NCBI GenBank assembly: GCA_902593165.1
Contig: CACJHI010000006.1
Location: 1-64,000, forward strand
Reading direction: 5' to 3'
From: an uncultured Bacteroidota bacterium
Lineage (GTDB): Bacteria > Bacteroidota > Bacteroidia > Flavobacteriales > Flavobacteriaceae
DNA: 64,000 nt
Positions within the stretch are counted from its first letter, which is position 1. Each line of letters opens with the position of its first letter. Of this stretch, positions 33,910 through 45,163 are shown piece by piece. A program made the position numbers and the translations under genes. The notes beneath the pieces were generated by a model that saw only the letters and a program-made list of their open reading frames with translations, was not told the DNA's origin and searched no databases.

Positions 33910-35113
33910 AGGTAGGCTGATTAAGTTCGAAACACTCTAGTTTAAAGTATTTAACAGAAGATAAAAGGTGGTCAAAAATATCAGAGGTAAGTGCCTCATA
34001 TTTTGTCCACTCTTTGTCTTTTGAAAAAGCATAAATCTGAATTGGGATACCTTGAGAAGTAGGTTCAAGTTGCCTACACATCATAGTAAGATCATCATTT
34101 GTCATAGGATGAGCTTTTAAGTACTCTTCAATATAAGTTCTGAATACACCTAAGTTAGTCATGTTTCTTCCATTTAAAAGCATAGACTTATCAGCATTTT
34201 CTTTTTGATTATATAATTCAATTTCACTGCTTTTCTTGTTTAAATAATCTTTTATCAATTTTACTTTTTTTAGTTCATCAATTTCTTCATTTTCTAAAAA
34301 TCGAACAGAACTTGGTTTAATTAGAAGTGATCTTTTAATTCTTCTTCCTTTTGATTCTTCCATCCCTCTCCAATTAATAAATGAATCTGATACAAGCTTG
34401 TAAGTAGGAATTGTTGTAATAGTATTATCAAAGTTTTGAACTTTAACAGTGGATAGATTCACTTCTATAACTGTTCCATCAGCATCAGAGCCTTTCATAG
34501 TAATCCAATCACCAATTCTTACAGTATCATTTACTGTGATTTGAATACTGGAAACAAATCCAAGTATTGTATCTCTGAAAACTAAAATAATTATGGCTGA
34601 AAGAGCACCAAGAGAAGCAAGAAATGTTCCAATCTCCCTCCCAGTAAGGATAGATAATATTAATATTATACCAATAAACCATAGAAAAATCATTATAACC
34701 TGAATATAGCTATCTATTGGTATGTGTTTTAAAGATGAACTTAACTTGAAATAATCTTTTACAGTTCCAAGAACAGATTTTACAGTTATTATAAATAAAA
34801 TAATTGTTAATGCCTCAATGATAATTACAAGATTATCAGCATAAGTTGGAACAACTAAATAAAGAAAAAATAATGAAGGGATAAATGATAATAGTCTTGG
34901 AACCTTGTTTTTTATCAATAGATCATCAAATTGAGATGAAGTTGATTTGGCAATTCTTTTAAAAAAGGATAAGATTATTCTTCTTGTAACATAATTTATC
35001 GTTATAACTATTATAGTTATGGATAATATTATAAGACCTGTTGTTATTAGGTTTGATAGGTAAGAACTTATACCATAATTAGATAAAAATTCAATTATTT
35101 CTTCTTTATACAT
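33902..35113 (-). CDS. MscS family mechanosensitive channel
   Basis: A 403-residue inner-membrane channel. Membrane helices lie at about 20-40, 68-85, 90-110 and 133-155; the pore helix follows in 'LASLGALSAIIILVFRDTILGFVSSIQI' (about 165-192), then the MscS beta domain 'VRIGDWITMKGSDADGTVIEVNLSTVKVQNFDNT' (196-230) and a soluble C-terminus. It resembles the YbdG-type larger channels rather than the 286-residue MscS. It releases solutes on osmotic downshift. The gene lies behind a terminator, so it probably has its own promoter. Confidence 0.92.
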   Translation of the reverse strand: MYKEEIIEFLSNYGISSYLSNLITTGLIILSITIIVITINYVTRRIILSFFKRIAKSTSSQFDDLLIKNKVPRLLSFIPSLFFLYLVVPTYADNLVIIIEALTIILFIITVKSVLGTVKDYFKLSSSLKHIPIDSYIQVIMIFLWFIGIILILSILTGREIGTFLASLGALSAIIILVFRDTILGFVSSIQITVNDTVRIGDWITMKGSDADGTVIEVNLSTVKVQNFDNTITTIPTYKLVSDSFINWRGMEESKGRRIKRSLLIKPSSVRFLENEEIDELKKVKLIKDYLNKKSSEIELYNQKENADKSMLLNGRNMTNLGVFRTYIEEYLKAHPMTNDDLTMMCRQLEPTSQGIPIQIYAFSKDKEWTKYEALTSDIFDHLLSSVKYFKLECFELNQPTSN

Positions 35114-35123
35114 GGTACAAAAA

Positions 35124-35148
35124 TAAAAAACCCACCATTAAGGTGGGT
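35124..35148 (-). terminator. Rho-independent terminator behind the secreted paralog pair
   Basis: Inverted repeat cccacc/ggtggg (35131-35136 and 35142-35147), extended by an A-T pair, with a 5-base loop. On the minus strand it runs into TTTTTTATTT. It lies about 25 bases after the stop of the downstream secreted paralog and 10 bases before the MscS start codon. Confidence 0.8.
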
Positions 35149-35172
35149 CTTTTAATGATAAAATTTAGATAA

Positions 35173-35955
35173 TTAGTTATGAATAGAAACTAATTCTAGC
35201 TGTCCTCCACTTTGATGATCACTTGCGGCTTGTAGGCCTTCAATTAGTTTCTGACCTTTAAATGTAGACTGCATTTTCTCCCATGATTCCATCATATTTT
35301 TCCCTTCCACACCAATGTTGAAGAACATATGAGTTATATCCCCATATGCATTATCAGTTCTTTCATAAATCTTAGTAAGACTCCACCATCTATGATTCCC
35401 TTTGAGAATTTCCTTCTCTACCATTGGTTTATATACTTCGGATTCATAGGATTCAAAATCATCAGATTTAGCAATAGTTCCAAGAATATTCATTTTATCT
35501 CCAGGCTTTAAATCGCCTCCAGCCCATACTGTAGCATCAACTCCTACAAGATGATAATTTCTTCTTTGGTTGCTTTCTCCCCCTATAGAATTCATGATCC
35601 TTTGAACTCTTCTTGATGATATACTTCCTTTATGAGCTTCTTTAGCAATTGAAAGCCATGTGTCACCAGAGTTAGCGTTATAAGCATCTAGCTGTTCTTT
35701 TGATGAAAAGCCAGAAATTATAAAGTAATCAGCAACATTTTCACCGTCATCACTAGTGTTGATAACTTTAAAAACTGCCTGAGAATTTAACATTCCCTTT
35801 TCAATAGCAAGGTCATGGATAGGACCAAAAAATGCCTCTAATGCAAGATATTGTTCTTCCATTCCGTCTTTGACATCAACTGCACTAATAATTGCATATT
35901 GTGCAGAAGTGTTGATTGTAAATATTAATGTTAGTGATAATAGTAATTTTTTCAT
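35173..35955 (-). CDS. Secreted protein of unknown function, paralog 2
   Basis: A 260-residue exported protein (signal MKKLLLSLTLIFTINTSAQ). It closely resembles the upstream gene: both mature proteins start 'YA.(I/M)SAVD', continue 'YLALE.FF..I', share 'KSDDFESYESEV.KP..EK.IL.GN.R.W', and end with 'L.GI/L...D' plus a short tail. Aromatic-rich repeats of about 100 residues could be two dimeric alpha-beta barrel-like domains, but this is a guess. No catalytic motif recognised. A terminator follows. No name known to me. Confidence 0.8.
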   Translation of the reverse strand: MKKLLLSLTLIFTINTSAQYAIISAVDVKDGMEEQYLALEAFFGPIHDLAIEKGMLNSQAVFKVINTSDDGENVADYFIISGFSSKEQLDAYNANSGDTWLSIAKEAHKGSISSRRVQRIMNSIGGESNQRRNYHLVGVDATVWAGGDLKPGDKMNILGTIAKSDDFESYESEVYKPMVEKEILKGNHRWWSLTKIYERTDNAYGDITHMFFNIGVEGKNMMESWEKMQSTFKGQKLIEGLQAASDHQSGGQLELVSIHN

Positions 35956-35973
35956 TTTTATTTAGTTTAATTA

Positions 35974-36735
35974 TTAATCTTCAGTTGAATAAACACATGT
36001 AAGTTCAGTAGAATCAGCCATATCTCTTGACGATTCTATGCCCTCCCATAATTTATCCCATTTAAAACCGCTAGGAACATTCCACTCACCTGGATTTTTT
36101 ACCCCTAGGTTCCAAACCATATGAGTCCATCCATCGTATGCATTTTCAGATCTGTCAATTGCTTCAACTAAAACCCAATGTCTTAGATTACCAAGCAATA
36201 TATTTTTTTCAGCAACAGGTTTCCATACCTCTGATTCATAAGATTCAAAGTCATCAGACTTTTTATTCATTAGGTTAATAGTCCCTTTATCACCAACTCT
36301 AAGAGCTCCTCCAGCTCTAATAGTTGCATCTACAACTTTAAATACATATGATCTCCTTTCCTTCTCTGCATTATATCTAGAGTTGTCAAACATTCTCATA
36401 ATAGCTCTTTTAGACATTTTACCTTTGTATACTTTCAATGCTAAATCCTGCCAATTAATCCCTTGTTGCATTTGTTCCATTGAGGAATATGTATTAAAAA
36501 TAAAATACTCTGGAGCGTTTGCTTCATCCCCTTCTTTAGGGGTTCTTTTATATACGTATTGGCCAGTTTGTAGACCTTGTTTTACTGCTTCTTTATTTAT
36601 TGCAGAAAAGAATTCTTCAAGGGCCAGATACTCTTGTTCACCACCTTCATTAAGGTCAACAGCAGACATAACTGCATATTGAGCACTTAAAGAAAAGCTA
36701 AACAATAGCGTAAGTGTTAATAATAAATTTTTCAT
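35974..36735 (-). CDS. Secreted protein of unknown function, paralog 1
   Basis: A 253-residue exported protein (signal MKNLLLTLTLLFSFSLSAQ). Paralog of the next gene, 18 bases downstream. Conserved stretches include 'QYAVMSAVDLNEGGEQEYLALEEFF', 'VDATIRAGGALRVGDKG', 'KSDDFESYESEVWKP' and 'AYDGWTHMVWNLG'. The two halves of each protein look related in style (E-x2-YLALE; ESYESEV). No lipobox, so probably periplasmic or released. The tmRNA gene ends about 75 bases upstream on the same strand. Function unknown. Confidence 0.8.
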   Translation of the reverse strand: MKNLLLTLTLLFSFSLSAQYAVMSAVDLNEGGEQEYLALEEFFSAINKEAVKQGLQTGQYVYKRTPKEGDEANAPEYFIFNTYSSMEQMQQGINWQDLALKVYKGKMSKRAIMRMFDNSRYNAEKERRSYVFKVVDATIRAGGALRVGDKGTINLMNKKSDDFESYESEVWKPVAEKNILLGNLRHWVLVEAIDRSENAYDGWTHMVWNLGVKNPGEWNVPSGFKWDKLWEGIESSRDMADSTELTCVYSTED

Positions 36736-36809
36736 AGTTAATTTTTAGTTTAAGAAAATTAAAATTAGAAAAAATTATTTAGAATTATTATAAATAAAAA
36801 AAGAATTTG

Positions 36810-37204
36810 TGGAGTCGGCGGGATTCGAACCCGCGTCCATACAAGTAATTAAATTACCTTCTACAAGCTTATTTATCTTTAAATTTTCGAGAAAATACTT
36901 GGTAGATAACAACCAAAATATTTTCCTTATCACTTTATTTTTAAGTTTTATCCAGTGACAATAAAACTCTAGATTAACTTAATGGTATCTCATATATAAA
37001 AACTGTTAATCAAAGTCTTTATGAGACATCCAGCTTCTCAACCTAGTTGAGATTCGCAATGACTTACTATAATTCAGTCAATTATGCAGCTAGAGCGTAG
37101 TTATTTTCGCCATTTAAAAGCTGAAAATTAATTTAACGAGTTTATTTTCAAACCTCGACCTGCTAATAAAAAAATTAGTCTTGCTGTCAAAACCTGTCGA
37201 CCCC
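36810..37204 (-). ncRNA. ssrA: tmRNA (ssrA)
   Basis: A 395-nt RNA on the minus strand: the 5' end GGGGTCGACAGG pairs as an acceptor stem (GGGGTCG/CGACTCC) with the 3' end. The T-arm 'GCGGGTTCGAATCCCGC' is perfect, the discriminator is A, and CCA is not encoded. It carries the tag reading frame at 37082-37111. It rescues stalled ribosomes and tags the unfinished proteins for proteolysis. The 3' end is followed by a run of T, which with the tRNA-like hairpin may serve as terminator. Confidence 0.95.
37082..37111 (-). other. tmRNA tag-peptide reading frame
   Basis: Minus-strand codons GGC GAA AAT AAC TAC GCT then CTA GCT GCA TAA encode GENNYALAA plus stop; with the Ala brought by tmRNA the tag is (A)GENNYALAA. 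The ALAA end is the signal for ClpXP-type proteases and is typical of Bacteroidota. Confidence 0.93.
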
Positions 37205-37249
37205 AAAATTTCAAAGTACAATAGATTTGCAAAGATATGATAATTAAGA

Positions 37250-38050
37250 TTATAGTTTAGAAGATACTTCTCTTAATTCTAGAAGGTTAGATAATAATTT
37301 TTCTAAGTTTTTAATGTCTAACATATTTGATCCGTCACTCTTTGCTTCAGATGGATTAGTATGTGTCTCAAGAAATATTCCATCGATATTATTAACTATC
37401 CCTGCTTTAGCAAGAGACTCAATATACTCAGGACTACCACCAGTTATACCTTTGGTTTGATTTGGTCTTTGAACAGAGTGAGTGACATCTAATATAGTAG
37501 GTGCTAATTTCTTTAATTCAGAGATTCCTCTAAAGTCTACTATTAGATCATTGTAACCAAATTGAGTTCCTCTTTCAGTTAACATAACCTTATTGTTGCC
37601 GGAATGCTTAACTTTCTCAACTGCATATTTCATGCTTTCCGCGCTCATAAATTGTCCTTTTTTTATATTAACTGTTTTTCCAGTTTTTGCTGCACTTACA
37701 AGTAGATCAGTTTGTCTTGCCAAAAAGGCTGGTATTTGAAGTATGTCAACATACTCCGCAGCTAATTCAGCTTCATCCTTTGCATGAATATCTGTAATTA
37801 CAGGAATATTAAATTCAGATTTGATTTTATTTAAAATTTTTAATGCCTTAAGATCACCAATACCAGTAAAACTATCAAGCCTAGTTCTATTAGCCTTTCT
37901 ATAGCTTCCCTTAAAAACAAGTGGTATTGATAATTTTGAAGTTATTGAAAAAAGTTGTTCGGCTATTTTAATAGCGATATCTTCTCCCTCGATTGCACAT
38001 GGACCAGCGATTAATAGAAATTTATCTTTAGATATTTTATCTGTAATCAT
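37250..38050 (-). CDS. kdsA: 3-deoxy-8-phosphooctulonate synthase
   Basis: Condenses PEP with arabinose-5-phosphate to give KDO-8-P for lipid A core. Signatures: 'LIAGPCAIEGED' near the start, 'FKGSYRKANRTR', 'ITDIHAKDEAELAAEYVDILQIPAFLARQTDLL' region (about 93-125), and 'FGYNDLIVDFRG'. A total of 266 residues, normal. The gene lies two bases after ftsE on the same strand. kdsC lies elsewhere in this window. The Cys after 'GP' in the 'GPCAIEG' motif is present. Confidence 0.96.
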   Translation of the reverse strand: MITDKISKDKFLLIAGPCAIEGEDIAIKIAEQLFSITSKLSIPLVFKGSYRKANRTRLDSFTGIGDLKALKILNKIKSEFNIPVITDIHAKDEAELAAEYVDILQIPAFLARQTDLLVSAAKTGKTVNIKKGQFMSAESMKYAVEKVKHSGNNKVMLTERGTQFGYNDLIVDFRGISELKKLAPTILDVTHSVQRPNQTKGITGGSPEYIESLAKAGIVNNIDGIFLETHTNPSEAKSDGSNMLDIKNLEKLLSNLLELREVSSKL

Positions 38051-38052
38051 AT

Positions 38053-38727
38053 TTATTTCCTTTTTACTTCAAATATACTTCCATCTTCACACTTATAGAC
38101 CTGTCCATCTAATTTAAGTATTAAATTATAATCATGAGTTGCAATTATCATCGATGTACCCATGGAATTTAGTTTTTTAAAAAGTGATATTATCTCTGAA
38201 CTAGTCTCTGGATCTAAATTTCCTGTTGGCTCGTCTGCAATAATTAATTCAGGATCATTTAACATAGATCTTGCAATAGCAACCCTTTGTTGTTCTCCTC
38301 CTGACAACTCATCTGGAAATTTGCTTGTTGGTGAGTCAAATCCGACTAATTCAAGAACTCTATCTATCTGATTATTAATTTTATCTTTTTCATTCCATCC
38401 AGTTGCTTTTAGTACAAAGCTTAAATTATCGAAAATACTTCTGTCTTTTAAAAGCTTAAAATCTTGAAATACAAATCCAATTTTTCTTCTTAAATAAGGG
38501 ATGTCATTATCTCTAATCTTGTTTATATCAAAGTCCAAGACTTTAAATAAATTAGACTTTGAAGGTTTTAAATTTCCAAATATTGAATTTATAAATGTCG
38601 TTTTTCCACTTCCAGTTTTTCCGATTAAAAATTTCATCTCTCCTTTAGACAATTCAAAATTTAAATCTTCTAAGACATTTTCTTCATTGATTGAAAGGGT
38701 GGTATTTTCTATTTCAACAATATTCAT
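38053..38727 (-). CDS. ftsE: Cell division ATP-binding protein FtsE
   Basis: A 224-residue ABC ATPase: Walker A 'GKTGSGKTT' (about 37-45), signature 'LSGGEQQRVAIARS' (about 138-151), Walker B 'ELIIADEPTGNLDP' and the H-loop 'IATHDYN'. By length and the 'RRKIGFVFQDFKLL' segment it fits FtsE, which with FtsX couples wall hydrolases to division. No ftsX is adjacent, as is common in this phylum; a LolD-type role is an alternative. It is transcribed ahead of kdsA. Confidence 0.87.
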   Translation of the reverse strand: MNIVEIENTTLSINEENVLEDLNFELSKGEMKFLIGKTGSGKTTFINSIFGNLKPSKSNLFKVLDFDINKIRDNDIPYLRRKIGFVFQDFKLLKDRSIFDNLSFVLKATGWNEKDKINNQIDRVLELVGFDSPTSKFPDELSGGEQQRVAIARSMLNDPELIIADEPTGNLDPETSSEIISLFKKLNSMGTSMIIATHDYNLILKLDGQVYKCEDGSIFEVKRK

Positions 38728-38837
38728 AATTATCTATAGCCAAAGTAATAAATAATTGTAATATGAAATTGTTAATTTTTATTCTGTTTTTTTTTGTTTG
38801 ATTTGTTTCATTTGACTTAATTTGTATTTTATTTTTT

Positions 38838-40460
38838 ATGGGTAAAAAATTATTAATATTCCTACTGCTTTTATTAACCTCATGTGCTGAAAAGGTCGAT
38901 CTAATTCTTTATAATGCAGAAGTTTTTACTTCAAATGATTCAAATCAATTAGCTACTTCTTTTGCTGTTAAAGATGGAAAGTTTGTTTATGTAGGGGATG
39001 ACTCGGTAATATCTAATTACTCTTCATCAAATATAATCAATGCCGAAGGTTTACCAGTTTACGCAGGTTTCATTGATTCTCATGCTCATTTTTATGGCCT
39101 CGGTTTCTCAAATGCACAAGTGGATTTAAAGGGTACAAAAAGTTTTGATGAAATAGTCGAGAGAGTAATTGAATTTGATAAAAAAAATAATAAAAATATT
39201 ATAGTAGGTAGAGGTTGGGATCAAAATGATTGGAGTGTTAAATCATTGCCGATAAACAAATTACTAAATCAAGCATTTCCTGATAAACCGGTCATTTTAG
39301 GAAGAATCGATGGTCATGCATATCTAGTCAATGACCATGCATTAAATCTTGCTGATATAACTAATTCATCAAAGATAGAGGGTGGGGAATTTATTAAATA
39401 CAATGGAAGATTAACAGGAGTTCTTATAGATAACGCTATGCAGTTAATTGATAATATAATTCCTGCGCCTACAAAAGAGGAATCAATAGAGGCATTACTC
39501 TCCGCACAAGAAATGGCATTTGAAAATGGGCTAACAACAGTCTCAGAAGCTGGGATTTCCAGAAAACAAATAGAATTAATTGATAGTCTTCAAAAATCAG
39601 GAATTCTTAAAATTAAAATTTACGCAATGATTGAAAATGGACCTGATGTTGATTATTATTTAAATCAAGGTCCCTACAAAACAGAAAGATTAAATGTTAG
39701 ATCAGTAAAGGTTCTTGCTGATGGTGCTTTAGGTTCAAGGGGTGCAAGTATGATTGACGAATATTCTGATAGGAAAGGATACTATGGTTTAATGATAACT
39801 CCAGCTGATTCAATTAAAAGTTTAGCATTCAAGTTAGCTGGGACTGGTTTCCAGCTGAACACACATGCAATTGGTGATAATGCAAATAGAGTTGTACTTA
39901 ATGCATATAGAGACGCTTTATTTAATTATCGAGACCCCAGGTGGCGAGTAGAGCATGCTCAAGTTTTAAGTGAGGGTGATATTGAGTTATTTAATCCGAA
40001 AATTATTCCTTCCGTTCAACCAACTCATGCAACTAGTGATATGTATTGGCTTTATGATAGAATAGGTAAGGAGAGAGCTAAGTATTCATATGCATTTCAG
40101 GATCTTCTTGAAAAATCATCTGTTATAGCTTTTGGAACTGACTTCCCAGTTGAAGATATTAACCCAATGATGACATTCTATTCTGCTGTAGTTAGAAAAG
40201 ATAAAGATGGATATCCAGAAGGCGGATTTCAAACTGAAAATAGCATTAATAGAGTAGATGCCTTGATGGCTATGACTATTTTCGGTGCATATGCAAATTT
40301 TGAAGAAGATGAAAAAGGGAGCATCGAAGTTGGAAAGGATGCTGATTTTATAATTCTTGATAATGATATTCTTAGGTCTACTGAGTCTTCAATACCTAAT
40401 ACTAAAGTTGTCGCAACCTTCATAAATGGTGAATTGGTATTTAATAGAAGATATAACTAA
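38838..40460 (+). CDS. Amidohydrolase family lipoprotein (YtcJ-like)
   Basis: A 540-residue lipoprotein (lipobox LLLLTSC, Cys16) of the amidohydrolase-3/YtcJ type. Metal-site motif 'GFIDSHAHFYGLG' (His residues in HAH), 'VGRGWDQNDW', 'VKVLADGALGSRGA' with the carbamylated-Lys-type region, 'THAIGDNANR', and 'FGTDFPVEDINPM' with the metal-binding Asp. Substrate unknown; exported members may act on amide or urea-like compounds in the periplasm. Its stop is four bases from the asnB start, so they likely share a transcript. Confidence 0.9.
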   Translation: MGKKLLIFLLLLLTSCAEKVDLILYNAEVFTSNDSNQLATSFAVKDGKFVYVGDDSVISNYSSSNIINAEGLPVYAGFIDSHAHFYGLGFSNAQVDLKGTKSFDEIVERVIEFDKKNNKNIIVGRGWDQNDWSVKSLPINKLLNQAFPDKPVILGRIDGHAYLVNDHALNLADITNSSKIEGGEFIKYNGRLTGVLIDNAMQLIDNIIPAPTKEESIEALLSAQEMAFENGLTTVSEAGISRKQIELIDSLQKSGILKIKIYAMIENGPDVDYYLNQGPYKTERLNVRSVKVLADGALGSRGASMIDEYSDRKGYYGLMITPADSIKSLAFKLAGTGFQLNTHAIGDNANRVVLNAYRDALFNYRDPRWRVEHAQVLSEGDIELFNPKIIPSVQPTHATSDMYWLYDRIGKERAKYSYAFQDLLEKSSVIAFGTDFPVEDINPMMTFYSAVVRKDKDGYPEGGFQTENSINRVDALMAMTIFGAYANFEEDEKGSIEVGKDADFIILDNDILRSTESSIPNTKVVATFINGELVFNRRYN

Positions 40461-40463
40461 CAT

Positions 40464-42131
40464 ATGTGTGGAATTGTTTGTGCTTTTGACATAAAAAGTA
40501 ATAGTGATAAAGTAAGATCTAATGTACTTATGATGGCAAAAAAGGTTAGGCATAGAGGGCCTGACTGGAGTGGTGTATATTCTAACGAAAGAGCTGTTCT
40601 TGCTCACGAAAGACTTGCTATAGTTGATCCTACTTCGGGGAAGCAACCAATAATTTCTGACGATGGACTAAAAGTAATAGCTGTAAATGGAGAAATATAT
40701 AATCATATAGATCTTAAAGAGAGACATACTCCTAACTATAATTTTAAAACAGAATCTGATTGTGAAGTAATTTTAGCATTGTACCAAGAAAAAGGAGTCA
40801 ATTTCTTAAATGATTTAAATGGAATTTTTGCTTTTGCTCTATATGACTCATCTAATGATAAGTATCTAATTGCTAGAGATCATATGGGTATTATTCCTTT
40901 ATATATTGGCTGGGATAAACAAAATATCTTTTATGTTTCTTCTGAGCTTAAGTCATTGGAAGGTGTATGTAATAAGATAGAATTATTCCCACCTGGGCAT
41001 TATTTTGACAGTATTGATGGTAAATTAACTAAATGGTATGATCCTAACTGGACTTCATTTGATAGTGTAAAGGACTCGGAAACAAAAATTAAGTTAATAC
41101 ATGATTCTCTATCAGCTGCTGTAAAGAGACAACTGATGAGTGATGTTCCATATGGAGTTTTATTGTCTGGTGGATTAGATTCTTCTATAACTTCAGCACT
41201 TGCTAAAAAATTTGCATCTAAAAGAATTGAGTCAAATGATCAACAAGATGCTTGGTGGCCTCAGCTTCATTCTTTTTCTGTGGGACTAGAGGGGGCGCCT
41301 GATCTAAAAGCTGCAAAAATTGTTGCTGATCATATAGGTACTGTTCACCATGAAATAAATTTTACCATTCAAGAAGGAATTGATGCTATTAGAGATGTAA
41401 TATACCACCTTGAGACTTATGATGTTACTACTGTTAGAGCATCTACTCCTATGTATTTAATGGCTAGAGCTATTAAATCACTTGGTATAAAAATGGTCCT
41501 CTCTGGTGAAGGAGCTGATGAATTATTTGGTGGCTATCTTTATTTTCACAAAGCTCCAAATTCAAAAGAATTTCATGAAGAAACTGTTAGGAAGTTAGAT
41601 AAGCTTCATCAATACGACTGTTTAAGGGCTAATAAGTCTCTTGCTGCATGGGGAATTGAAGGTAGAGTACCTTTTCTAGATAAAGAATTTATTGATGTTG
41701 CTATGGGTATAAACCCTGAAGATAAAATGATAACAAATGGTAGGATTGAAAAATGGGTTTTAAGAGAGGCTTTCAAGGATTACCTTCCTGAAAGTGTTCT
41801 TTGGAGACAAAAAGAACAATTTTCTGACGGAGTTGGATATTCTTGGATTGACAGTTTAAAAGAACTTGTCTCAAAGGAAGTCTCAGATTCAGATTTTGAA
41901 AATGCATCTAAAATATTCCCCATAAATCCACCTCAAAACAAGGAAGAATTCTATTACAGATCAATTTTTAAAGATCATTTTCCAAGTGATGCTGCTGCAA
42001 AATCAGTCCCTTCGGTTCCTTCTGTAGCATGTAGTACTCCTCAGGCACTTGAATGGGATGAAGCATTTAAAAACATGAATGATCCAAGTGGTCGTTCTGT
42101 CTCAAATATTCATAATGAATCCTATGAATAA
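40464..42131 (+). CDS. asnB: Asparagine synthase B (glutamine-hydrolysing)
   Basis: Makes asparagine from aspartate with glutamine as nitrogen donor. N-terminal glutaminase begins MCGIV with catalytic Cys2, then 'RHRGPDWSG' and 'NGEIYNH'. The synthase domain has the PP-loop 'GVLLSGGLDSS' (about 228-238) and 'LSGEGADELFGGY' (about 346-358). A total of 555 residues, the AsnB type of E. coli. ATG is used three bases after the amidohydrolase stop. Confidence 0.96.
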   Translation: MCGIVCAFDIKSNSDKVRSNVLMMAKKVRHRGPDWSGVYSNERAVLAHERLAIVDPTSGKQPIISDDGLKVIAVNGEIYNHIDLKERHTPNYNFKTESDCEVILALYQEKGVNFLNDLNGIFAFALYDSSNDKYLIARDHMGIIPLYIGWDKQNIFYVSSELKSLEGVCNKIELFPPGHYFDSIDGKLTKWYDPNWTSFDSVKDSETKIKLIHDSLSAAVKRQLMSDVPYGVLLSGGLDSSITSALAKKFASKRIESNDQQDAWWPQLHSFSVGLEGAPDLKAAKIVADHIGTVHHEINFTIQEGIDAIRDVIYHLETYDVTTVRASTPMYLMARAIKSLGIKMVLSGEGADELFGGYLYFHKAPNSKEFHEETVRKLDKLHQYDCLRANKSLAAWGIEGRVPFLDKEFIDVAMGINPEDKMITNGRIEKWVLREAFKDYLPESVLWRQKEQFSDGVGYSWIDSLKELVSKEVSDSDFENASKIFPINPPQNKEEFYYRSIFKDHFPSDAAAKSVPSVPSVACSTPQALEWDEAFKNMNDPSGRSVSNIHNESYE

Positions 42132-42222
42132 AATGTTGATAAGTTTACTATAAATACTGGCTTTTTCAGCTTTTTTACCCCCTCATTTTTTAGTATATTT
42201 ATAGGTATATTTTTCAAGCTAA

Positions 42223-44172
<1,950 letters not shown>

Positions 44173-44174
44173 AT

Positions 44175-45107
44175 ATGAAGGTTACTATTGTTGGTGCAGG
44201 TAATGTTGGTGCATCCTGCGCAGAATATATTTTATTAAAAGAAATTGTAGACGAAATAGTCTTACTAGATATTAAAGATGGTTTCGCTGAAGGTAAAGCT
44301 CTTGATTTAACTCAAACAACATCAACGCTAGGTTTTAAATCAAAAGTTAAAGGAGTTACTAGTGATTATAGGAGTACATCAAATAGTGATGTCGTTGTGA
44401 TTACTTCAGGTATTCCAAGAAAGCCTGGTATGACTAGAGAGGAGTTAATTGGAATTAACGCTGGAATTGTTAAATCTGTGTCAGAAAGCTTATTAAACTA
44501 TTCTCCTGAAGCAATAATAATTGTAGTATCTAATCCTATGGATACCATGACATATTTAGTTAATAAATCGTTTGACATCCCTAAAAATAAAATTATAGGA
44601 ATGGGTGGTATTCTTGATAGCTCTAGATTCAAAACTTATATTTCTTTAGCAACAAACTTTTCACAACATGAGATTGATGCGATGGTCATAGGTGGACATG
44701 GAGACACAACTATGATTCCTCTTACCTCAATTGCGAAATGTAACAATAAACTTTTGTCCGAAATTGTATCTAATGACATACTTCAAAAAATTTCTTCAGA
44801 TACTATGGTGGGTGGGGCTACTTTAACTAAGCTACTTGGCACTTCTGCATGGTATGCCCCTGGTGCCTCAGTTTCATATTTAGTAAATGCTATTGTCAAT
44901 GACACAAAAGAAATACTTCCTTGTTCTGTTTATTTGGATGGTGAATATAACACTGATGACGTATGTATAGGTGTCCCTGTAACAATTGGTAAGAATGGGT
45001 TCGAGGAAGTAGTAAAGTTAGATATCAATAAAAACGAAATAGAAATGTTTGAAAATAGCGTTAAAGCAGTTAAACAAACGAATCAAGCCTTAGATGGTTT
45101 AATCTAG
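44175..45107 (+). CDS. mdh: Malate dehydrogenase
   Basis: NAD-dependent oxidation of malate to oxaloacetate, TCA cycle. 310 residues with the Rossmann motif 'VGAGNVG', 'SGIPRKPGMTREEL' (substrate Arg in the mobile loop), 'VSNPMDTMTYL' and the catalytic His in 'VIGGHGDTTMIPL'. It is the LDH-like type of malate dehydrogenase found in many bacteria. Co-transcribed with gyrB by its two-base spacing; a promoter for secDF follows. Confidence 0.95.
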   Translation: MKVTIVGAGNVGASCAEYILLKEIVDEIVLLDIKDGFAEGKALDLTQTTSTLGFKSKVKGVTSDYRSTSNSDVVVITSGIPRKPGMTREELIGINAGIVKSVSESLLNYSPEAIIIVVSNPMDTMTYLVNKSFDIPKNKIIGMGGILDSSRFKTYISLATNFSQHEIDAMVIGGHGDTTMIPLTSIAKCNNKLLSEIVSNDILQKISSDTMVGGATLTKLLGTSAWYAPGASVSYLVNAIVNDTKEILPCSVYLDGEYNTDDVCIGVPVTIGKNGFEEVVKLDINKNEIEMFENSVKAVKQTNQALDGLI

Positions 45108-45113
45108 ATAAAG

Positions 45114-45144
45114 TTGTTTGTTCAACATTCAAATGTTATATTTG
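45114..45144 (+). promoter_or_regulatory. Promoter of secDF
   Basis: TTG (45114-45116) and TATATTTG (45137-45144), 20 bases apart, match TTG-N19..20-TAnnTTTG. The -7 element ends 19 bases before the secDF ATG. Confidence 0.6.
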
Positions 45145-45163
45145 CAGGCGTTAAAAATGTATC

